Assembly (NCBI RefSeq): GCF_000193495.2
Contig: NZ_AP023410.1
Span: 1,240,001-1,304,000 of the forward strand
DNA from: Acetobacter aceti NBRC 14818
GTDB lineage: Bacteria > Pseudomonadota > Alphaproteobacteria > Acetobacterales > Acetobacteraceae
Direction: 5' to 3'
Length of the DNA: 64,000 bases
Shown here piece by piece: positions 58,767 through 64,000 of the stretch; within the stretch, counting starts at the first letter, position 1, and each line of letters opens with the position of its first letter. The position numbers and the translations under genes are program-made. A model generated the notes under the pieces. That model did not search any database, was not told where the DNA came from, and was given only the letters and a program-made list of their open reading frames with translations.

Positions 58767-59216
58767 ATGCCACATATTCTCTGGAGTCTTGTTCTGACGC
58801 TGCACATCGCCGGGATGGCGGTGTGGGTGGGTGGCGCAACCTATGCTGTAGCCATCCTGCGCCCGAGCCTGTCCCTGCTGGACAAAGCCCAGCGCAGCGC
58901 CGTGCATCTGCTGACGCTGAAGCGTTTTCTGCGCGTGATTTGGCATATCATGCCGATCGTGCTGATTACCGGATGGCTCATGATCATGCATGAAGGTGGC
59001 TTTGCAGCGATCCCTTGGACCACCAACGTCATGCAGGTTCTCGGCCTGATCATGGCAGGCCTGTTCCTGCGCGTGTTTTACGGCCCCTATCAGAAAGCCC
59101 GTCGCGCCATCCGTCCGCAGCCACAAACATTCGATTCCATCCGCAGTCTGATGCTGGGTGTCGTCGCCTGCGGTGTGCTTGCCATCCTGTGCGCGTCAAT
59201 TGGACATGGTCTTTAA
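58767..59216 (+). CDS. CopD-like four-helix membrane protein
   Basis: 149 residues from ATG 58767, with GGAG 5 bases upstream; a longer frame from 58692 overlaps the promoter region. Four hydrophobic helices carry conserved histidines in VLTLHIAGMAVWVGG and FLRVIWHIMPIVLITGWLM, as in the CopD superfamily (Pfam copper-resistance D) and HemJ-like proteins. The function in this class, copper handling or heme-related, is not settled. It stands alone, with a possible link to the divergent NAD repair gene only by position. Confidence 0.7.
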   Translation: MPHILWSLVLTLHIAGMAVWVGGATYAVAILRPSLSLLDKAQRSAVHLLTLKRFLRVIWHIMPIVLITGWLMIMHEGGFAAIPWTTNVMQVLGLIMAGLFLRVFYGPYQKARRAIRPQPQTFDSIRSLMLGVVACGVLAILCASIGHGL

Positions 59217-59389
59217 ACTTTCTTGAGTGCCTGACGGTTATTCTGCCGGAAAACCCTTGTGATCAGTCCGAAACCAAAACGGCTGCCGCTTGATTTTTCG
59301 TGCAGGACGGCCTACCGACAGGCACCGGTTTTTTCCGGCCCCTTCTGTGCGCCCCGCCTTTGCGGCGACCGACCTAATCTGAGAGCGAC

Positions 59390-61600
59390 TTGAGCCCCAA
59401 AGCTTCCGACACGACCGAGAAAAAGCCGCGTAAAGCGGCCCCCCGTACTCGCACCCGCAAGGCCGCGACGACCGGCGACGCGGTGACGACAGAGTCTGCT
59501 GTGGTTGAGGCTGAAGCCTCATCTGCGCCTGCTCCGAAGCGCGCGACGACACGACGGAAGAAAGCGGTCGAGGAAACTGTCGCAGCAGAAGTGGCTCCTG
59601 CCGCTGAAACTGCCGCTCCTAAGAAGCCCACGCGGACTCGCCGGAAAAAGGCTGAGACTGCTGAGGTGGAAACTCCGGCTGCAACGGATGAAGTCGCAGA
59701 GGCCAAGCCAGCTGCGAAAACGCCACGCCGCACGACGCGGAAAAAAGCTGAACCTGTCGTAGCGGATAAAGAGGAAACCACGTCGGCAGAGGCCGTCGCC
59801 GAGGAAAAGCCGGTCAAAAAGCCGCGCACGCGCAAGGCCGCTGCTGCGAAAAGTGCGGACACGGAAGCTGCTCCAGCGCCCGCAGCCAAAAAACCAACGC
59901 GCCGTCGCAGCACAAAAACGGAAGCCAAATCTCCGGATGAGGCTACGATCGAAAATGCGCCTGAAGCTCACCCTCTTCATGTCGGTGGCGCTCTGGACGG
60001 CATCGTCGAGCCGGAAGCCGAGATTCATCCGCCTGTAGCGCCTGAGCCAGCCGCAGAGCCTGTCAAAAAGGACGCTGCAGAAGAAAGCAGCCAGATCACA
60101 TTTGCGGATCTGGGACTTTCGGAACCAATTCTGCGTGCCGTAACCGAGATGGGCTACGTCCATCCGACTCCCATTCAGGCACAGGCCATTCCCGCCGTTC
60201 TGCATGGTCAGGATGTTCTGGGTGTCGCCCAGACCGGCACGGGCAAGACGGCGTCCTTCACGCTGCCCATGCTGGAGATTCTCTCCGGCTCCCGCGCCCG
60301 CGCCCGGATGCCACGCTCGCTCATCCTTGAGCCGACGCGTGAACTGGCGCTTCAGGTCGCCGAGAATTTCGTCAATTACGGCAAGCATCTGAAACTGACG
60401 CATGCCCTTCTGATCGGCGGCGAAAGCATGGCCGACCAGAAAGAGGTGCTGAACAAGGGCGTCGATGTTCTGATCGCCACGCCAGGCCGTCTGCTTGATC
60501 TGTTCGAACGCGGTGGCTTGCTGCTGACGCAGACACGGATTCTCGTGATCGATGAAGCCGACCGCATGCTCGACATGGGCTTCATTCCGGACATTGAGAA
60601 GATTGTCGGCTTGCTTCCAGCGAATCGTCAGACGTTATTCTTCTCTGCAACAATGGCGCCTGAAATTCGTCGCCTCGCCGATGCGTTCCTTCATTCGCCC
60701 AAGCAGATAACGGTCAGCCGTCCTTCGACTGTGGCCACGACCATTGAAACAGGCCTGATTGTCGTTGACGAAGACGACAAGCGGAAAGTCCTGCGCAAGC
60801 TGCTGCGGGCTGAAAACCTTCAGAATGCGATCGTTTTCTGTAATCGCAAGCGTGATGTCGATGTTCTGCTCAAGTCACTTCTGAAGCATGGTTTTTCAGC
60901 GGGCGCCCTGCACGGTGATCTGCCGCAATCCGTCCGTTTCCAGACACTTGAAAAATTCAAGTCTGGCGAACTGAAGATTCTGGTCTGCTCTGATGTTGCC
61001 GCACGCGGCATCGATATCGGTGGACTGTCTCACGTCTTCAACTTCGATCTTCCCTTCCATGCCGAGGACTATGTCCATCGCATCGGCCGGACAGGCCGCG
61101 CTGGCAAGGAAGGCAAGGCTTACAGTCTTGCCACGCCTTACGATCGTAAACTCGCAGAAGCGATCGAAACGCTGACAGGCAAGCCCATCCCCCGTCTGGA
61201 GCGTGATGGAATCACGCAGCTTGAATGGGTGAGCGAAGAAGAAGCGCGCGGCAATCGCGGAAAGAAAAAACGCAACAGCCGCGGATCTGACCGGGAACGC
61301 GATTCTTCCGAACGGCCGAAACAGCCGGAAGCTGCTGCCCGCAAGAAAGAAGTCGAGAAAACAGCTGCTCCTGTGGACGCAGCCCCTCAGGCCGCTGTGC
61401 GTGAGGACCGCCGGGCGCCACGCAATGATCGGAACGACCGTAACCGGCGTGACGATAATCGCCGTCGCGGTTCGGAAATTGCCGATGCACCGAATGAGAA
61501 TGTTCTCGGCTTCGGGGCCGACCTCCCCAACTTTATGAAGCTTCCCCGGCGTGTACCGGTCGCAATCGAAGCAACGGGCGAGGATGGCACGGAAAGCTGA
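59390..61600 (+). CDS. DEAD-box RNA helicase with a long basic N-terminal extension
   Basis: 736 residues. The only start before the helicase core is a TTG at 59390 (an in-frame stop is 12 bases upstream). The first 200 or so residues are Lys/Ala/Thr/Pro-rich with repeated basic blocks (ATTRRKKAVE, PTRTRRKKAE, RRTTRKKAEP, PRTRKAAAAK, PTRRRSTKTE), alternating with acidic Ala/Glu stretches, like histone H1 tails. The core has the Q motif GYVHPTPIQAQAIP, AQTGTGKTASF, PTRELALQ, DEADRMLD, SAT, ARGIDIGG and HRIGRTGR. It is RhlE-like and probably remodels ribosomes or mRNA. The C-terminal 130 residues are Arg/Asp-rich. Its stop overlaps the next gene by 17 bases. Confidence 0.9.
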   Translation: MSPKASDTTEKKPRKAAPRTRTRKAATTGDAVTTESAVVEAEASSAPAPKRATTRRKKAVEETVAAEVAPAAETAAPKKPTRTRRKKAETAEVETPAATDEVAEAKPAAKTPRRTTRKKAEPVVADKEETTSAEAVAEEKPVKKPRTRKAAAAKSADTEAAPAPAAKKPTRRRSTKTEAKSPDEATIENAPEAHPLHVGGALDGIVEPEAEIHPPVAPEPAAEPVKKDAAEESSQITFADLGLSEPILRAVTEMGYVHPTPIQAQAIPAVLHGQDVLGVAQTGTGKTASFTLPMLEILSGSRARARMPRSLILEPTRELALQVAENFVNYGKHLKLTHALLIGGESMADQKEVLNKGVDVLIATPGRLLDLFERGGLLLTQTRILVIDEADRMLDMGFIPDIEKIVGLLPANRQTLFFSATMAPEIRRLADAFLHSPKQITVSRPSTVATTIETGLIVVDEDDKRKVLRKLLRAENLQNAIVFCNRKRDVDVLLKSLLKHGFSAGALHGDLPQSVRFQTLEKFKSGELKILVCSDVAARGIDIGGLSHVFNFDLPFHAEDYVHRIGRTGRAGKEGKAYSLATPYDRKLAEAIETLTGKPIPRLERDGITQLEWVSEEEARGNRGKKKRNSRGSDRERDSSERPKQPEAAARKKEVEKTAAPVDAAPQAAVREDRRAPRNDRNDRNRRDDNRRRGSEIADAPNENVLGFGADLPNFMKLPRRVPVAIEATGEDGTES

Positions 61601-62960
61601 AGGGAGAGGCCGTCGGCGGCCTCATTCTCGTCAGACTCCCGCTACAGCCATTGATCCGACGCCCCGGCGCTATCGCATTGAAGCGCTCGGTGTCAGTGGT
61701 GATGGTATTGGCCGTCTGACAGATGCCGGAGTCCAGCAAGCGACTCCCGTCTTTATCCCTTATACGGCACCCGGCGATGAGGTTCTTGCCCGCAGCACGG
61801 GTAAGGATCGAGCGACTATTCAGGAAATCTGTGTCGCTGCGCCAGAGCGTGTGACGCCACCCTGCTCCCTGTTCGGAACCTGTGGGGGCTGCTCTCTTCA
61901 GCACCTTTCCGCAGAGTGGATACTAAAGTGGAAGACGACTGAGGTCCTGACGGGACTACACCGGGCCGGCGTAGTTGATCTTCCTCCGGCTGCATCATTT
62001 CAGACGCCGTCTGCCTCACGTCGCCGTGCCGATCTTGCTGTAAAACGCAAGCATGATGGCGTCATCCTTGGACTGCACCGACGCGGTGGCGATGTTGTCG
62101 ATCTGACGGAATGCTCGCTGCTACATCCGGATATCGTCAAACTTCTCCCTGCGCTTCGCACAGCAATGGAACGTCTGGATCTTTTTCGCAGAGAAGCCGA
62201 TCTGGTCATCAACCTCCTCGATTCCGGGCCGGATCTTCTGCTGGCGTCTGACGCGCCCCCCAGCACGGCTGACCGCATAAAACTTGCCGCATTCTGTAAG
62301 AGCCACTGTATTTCGCGCCTGTGCTGGAAGGAAAAAGCCTCGCAGGAGAATCCGGAAATTCTCGTGCAGCTGGCGCCTTCCGTCATCGCATTCGATGGCG
62401 TGGCGATAGAGCCGCCTTCCGGCGCTTTTCTCCAGGCGAGTCGCGAAGGCGAAACGGCGATCCGCACGGCTGTTCTTGACGCTCTTCCTCCTTCAACAGG
62501 TCGAAAAGCAAAAATCATTGAATTGTATGCAGGCTGCGGCACTCTGACTTTTGGGCTCTCCACTCATGCCCGTGTTGAGGCTTACGAAGGGCATCCCGGT
62601 GCCGTAGAAGCCCTCACCCGCGCATCAGCCGGGCGCAATATCACACCCCACCTCAGAGACCTGAACAAACAGCCTGTCGAAGCAAAAGAACTGTCTTCAG
62701 CGCTGGCCGTGGTTCTCGACCCACCCCATGCCGGTGCTGGTTTGCAGATGGATGACATTCTCGACGCCCGGCCCAGGGTCATTATTTATGTCAGTTGCAA
62801 CCCACGCATTCTTTACCGGGATACTGAGCGCCTTCTGAAAGCTGGTTATCGGATCGATGCCCTGACGATCATTGATCAGTTTCTCTGGTCAGCCGAGACA
62901 GAGGTCGTGTGCCGCTTTTCTCACAGTTCAAAGAAGCGCGAGAAAACAAATAATAAGTAA
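61584..62960 (+). CDS. RNA uracil-C5 methyltransferase of the RlmD/TrmA family
   Basis: 458 residues from the ATG at 61584, which overlaps the helicase stop. A TRAM-like domain (YRIEALGVSGDGIGRL) leads to the [4Fe-4S] motif CSLFGTCGGCSLQH. The SAM-binding domain has IELYAGCGTLTFGL, the DPP motif VVLDPPHAGAG and the catalytic cysteine in IYVSCNPRILYRD. It uses SAM to methylate uracil-5 in 23S rRNA (RlmD/RumA) or a related site; the exact target is not determined by sequence. It is coupled to the DEAD-box gene, which fits rRNA maturation. Confidence 0.88.
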   Translation: MARKAEGRGRRRPHSRQTPATAIDPTPRRYRIEALGVSGDGIGRLTDAGVQQATPVFIPYTAPGDEVLARSTGKDRATIQEICVAAPERVTPPCSLFGTCGGCSLQHLSAEWILKWKTTEVLTGLHRAGVVDLPPAASFQTPSASRRRADLAVKRKHDGVILGLHRRGGDVVDLTECSLLHPDIVKLLPALRTAMERLDLFRREADLVINLLDSGPDLLLASDAPPSTADRIKLAAFCKSHCISRLCWKEKASQENPEILVQLAPSVIAFDGVAIEPPSGAFLQASREGETAIRTAVLDALPPSTGRKAKIIELYAGCGTLTFGLSTHARVEAYEGHPGAVEALTRASAGRNITPHLRDLNKQPVEAKELSSALAVVLDPPHAGAGLQMDDILDARPRVIIYVSCNPRILYRDTERLLKAGYRIDALTIIDQFLWSAETEVVCRFSHSSKKREKTNNK

Positions 62961-63016
62961 TTATAGTACATCTACAGTCAAAATTATTAACGACTTATTT
63001 TAAAAACAGTATCCAG

Positions 63017-63145
63017 TTGTGTTTCGAGAATCCTTTCAAAATAATTGAGATAAAGTTATTGTCGCTACACGAGAAGCCTTTGAGTTTCTCGCATGCGGCT
63101 TTTTCCTGTGAAAGAGCAGGCATCTTATCACGGAGAAATCTTACC
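63017..63145 (+). promoter_or_regulatory. Leader region of the microcin-like gene: possible promoter and attenuator
   Basis: TTGTGT (63017-63022), a 17-base gap and AATAAT (63040-63045) is a possible sigma-70 promoter. Downstream two mutually exclusive hairpins are possible: CGAGAA/TTCTCG (63070-63075 with 63086-63091), and AAGCC/GGCTT (63074-63078 with 63097-63101), the latter followed by T's as in a weak intrinsic terminator. GGAG lies 10 bases before the ATG. The interpretation as an attenuator is tentative. Confidence 0.35.
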
Positions 63146-63460
63146 ATGCGTGAAATCACGATTTCTGAAATGAACGAAATTTCCGGTGGAACCGGTCTGA
63201 ACTCCCTGGTTGGCAATGCCCTGATCGGCGCAGCCAACACGGTTAACTCTTTTCTTGATGCCATTGGACCGATCGGGGTCGCCCTGACCTATGCTGGCGG
63301 TCCCGTCGTTGCCGCATTGCACGAATTCAACGATTACGTTGTCTATGAAGGCTCGAAAGCCATCGATACCGTCGGCAAGACACTCGGCGGCACGCTGACC
63401 CCGGACTACCATTATGTGAATGAGTGGACAGGCAATGGCGCTCTGAGCAAGTACTTCTGA
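63146..63460 (+). CDS. Microcin/bacteriocin-like precursor with a double-glycine leader
   Basis: 104 residues. The first 15, MREITISEMNEISGG, match the double-glycine leader pattern: hydrophobic at -12, Glu at -8, Met at -7, Ile at -4, Gly-Gly at -2/-1. Leaders like this are cut by C39-peptidase ABC transporters during export. The predicted mature part is about 89 residues, Gly/Ala-rich with no cysteine and a hydrophobic centre (GNALIGAANTV, AIGPIGVALTYAGGPVVAAL), then a polar aromatic C-terminus (NEWTGNGALSKYF). The size and composition resemble class II microcins such as MccV and E492, though I see no direct homology and no siderophore-type serine tail. The upstream in-frame codons from 63017 have no ribosome site, whereas ATG 63146 does. 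Immunity and transporter genes would be expected beyond the window. Confidence 0.7.
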   Translation: MREITISEMNEISGGTGLNSLVGNALIGAANTVNSFLDAIGPIGVALTYAGGPVVAALHEFNDYVVYEGSKAIDTVGKTLGGTLTPDYHYVNEWTGNGALSKYF

Positions 63461-63501
63461 ATCTGAAGTAATAATTCAGCTTCTGGTCAGCCGCCAAAGA
63501 C

Positions 63502-63531
63502 AGGGTTGTATCCTGATTCGGATACAACCCT
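63502..63531. repeat. Perfect 12-base inverted repeat after the microcin-like gene
   Basis: AGGGTTGTATCC-TGATTC-GGATACAACCCT forms a long hairpin 41 bases after the stop codon. On the plus strand it is followed by TAAAAAATC, not a T run, so it is not a standard intrinsic terminator. It may stabilise the mRNA 3' end or partly block reading into the next gene. Confidence 0.7.
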
Positions 63532-63558
63532 AAAAAATCAAAAAACAAACAAAGTAAA

Positions 63559-63621
63559 ATGAAAGTATTTATTTTACTTTTACTGCAACCATTCTGCGCC
63601 GCAGAAATTTTTTCTGGATGA
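63559..63621 (+). other. 20-codon signal-peptide-like frame before the last gene
   Basis: MKVFILLLLQPFCAAEIFSG, then stop. It looks like a signal peptide, but the frame is +1 relative to the next gene, which starts 5 bases later. A single-base loss in the T6 or A6 run at 63608-63613 or 63621-63626 would join them. It may be a real leader peptide, a frameshifted secretion signal, or chance. Confidence 0.3.
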
Positions 63622-63625
63622 AAAA

Positions 63626-64000
63626 ATGCTGGAGTCTTCGTCGACTTCCTCTCCTCTGGTTCTGACTGAAGACCAGATCGAAAAGCTTCGTACCGACACG
63701 GATAACGGCACAGCCAATCCGCTGAAAGGTTATCAGGACATGATATCCTTTCTTGATGCCGCGAATGCAGCAGGCACGGATACGCTCGATGATGCAAGTC
63801 AGTTCTGGTATCAGCAGGCCATCACAGTAAACGGTGACGATCCCACCAGTTTCGGCAATATCTTTATCCATGCCGCCACAGCGTATGGCGCTGCCTGGGA
63901 CGGAAAAACCGTTGATTTCCAGTCGCTGTCTGACAAGATCGGCCTTGCCGTCATCAACGGCACGATAGAAACCGGCTCACTGCAGAGCATCAATTCGATG
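63626..64000 (+). CDS. Unrecognised protein, cut by the window end
   Basis: The first 125 codons of an open frame that runs off the right edge. The start MLESSSTSSPLVLTEDQIEKL has no strong ribosome site. The rest (DMISFLDAANAAGTDT, FWYQQAITVNGDD, IFIHAATAYGAAW) is acidic, Thr/Ala-rich, cysteine-free and has no membrane segment in the visible part. I recognise no family. Its nearness to the microcin-like gene suggests a linked function, such as immunity or a secreted partner, but nothing in the sequence shows this. Confidence 0.55.
   Translation, partial: MLESSSTSSPLVLTEDQIEKLRTDTDNGTANPLKGYQDMISFLDAANAAGTDTLDDASQFWYQQAITVNGDDPTSFGNIFIHAATAYGAAWDGKTVDFQSLSDKIGLAVINGTIETGSLQSINSM

Noticed and set aside
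63502..63531. Intrinsic terminator of the microcin-like gene
   Set aside because: The stem is strong but the downstream tract is A-rich on the coding strand, so I kept it only as an inverted repeat.

Overview
The window looks like chromosomal DNA of a flagellated acetic acid bacterium (Acetobacteraceae, Alphaproteobacteria); the genus cannot be fixed from this sequence alone. The reasons are moderately high G+C by eye, the block tRNA-Leu/tig/clpP/clpX/lon/hup followed by nuoA-N, birA, coaX and rnj, a short alphaproteobacterial prolyl-tRNA synthetase, one LolC/E-type permease, and an exopolysaccharide glycosyltransferase related to GumK.

Layout. 1-6.8 kb: start of a small heat shock protein gene, a secreted GH5 glycanase, a GumK-GT4 fusion glycosyltransferase with a coupled GT2 enzyme, and a very AT-rich GT14-type glycosyltransferase with an AT-rich flank. 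6.8-13.3 kb: a RadC homologue lacking its metal-binding motif, an EmrAB-type efflux pair behind a palindromic operator, a HerA-like ATPase and a BaiN-type flavoprotein. 13.4-18.0 kb: flagellar export and rod genes, flgB-flgC-fliE-fliQ-fliR-flhB reading left and fliO-fliP reading right from a shared promoter region. 18.1-21.4 kb: lolD, lolC/E and proS. 21.6-33.1 kb: a complete reductive pyrimidine-degradation locus (preT, preA, beta-ureidopropionase, dihydropyrimidinase, NCS1 permease, RutR-like regulator) with two matching RutR-like operators; a TonB-dependent receptor and a divergent redoxin-2OG oxygenase fusion sit inside it. 33.2-49.5 kb: rnj, coaX, birA and the complex I operon. 49.8-57.0 kb: tRNA-Val, HU, Lon, ClpX, ClpP, trigger factor and tRNA-Leu. 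57.2-63.0 kb: NAD(P)HX repair enzyme, a CopD-like membrane protein, a DEAD-box helicase with a long basic N-terminus, and an RNA uracil methyltransferase. 63.0-64.0 kb: a gene for a microcin-like peptide with a double-glycine leader, followed by an unrecognised open frame cut by the window end.

The observations most worth following are: (1) nuoM is absent from an otherwise complete nuo operon, and in its place is a 17-codon frame whose start overlaps the nuoL stop and whose stop overlaps the nuoN start, as an in-frame nuoM deletion would leave; (2) the double-glycine-leader, microcin-like gene at the right edge; (3) the RutR-type operators and the insertion of the pyrimidine locus between rnj and proS; (4) the RadC protein without JAMM residues; (5) the GumK-GT4 and redoxin-2OG-oxygenase fusions. 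All functional statements come from reading motifs and family resemblance; no database search was run.
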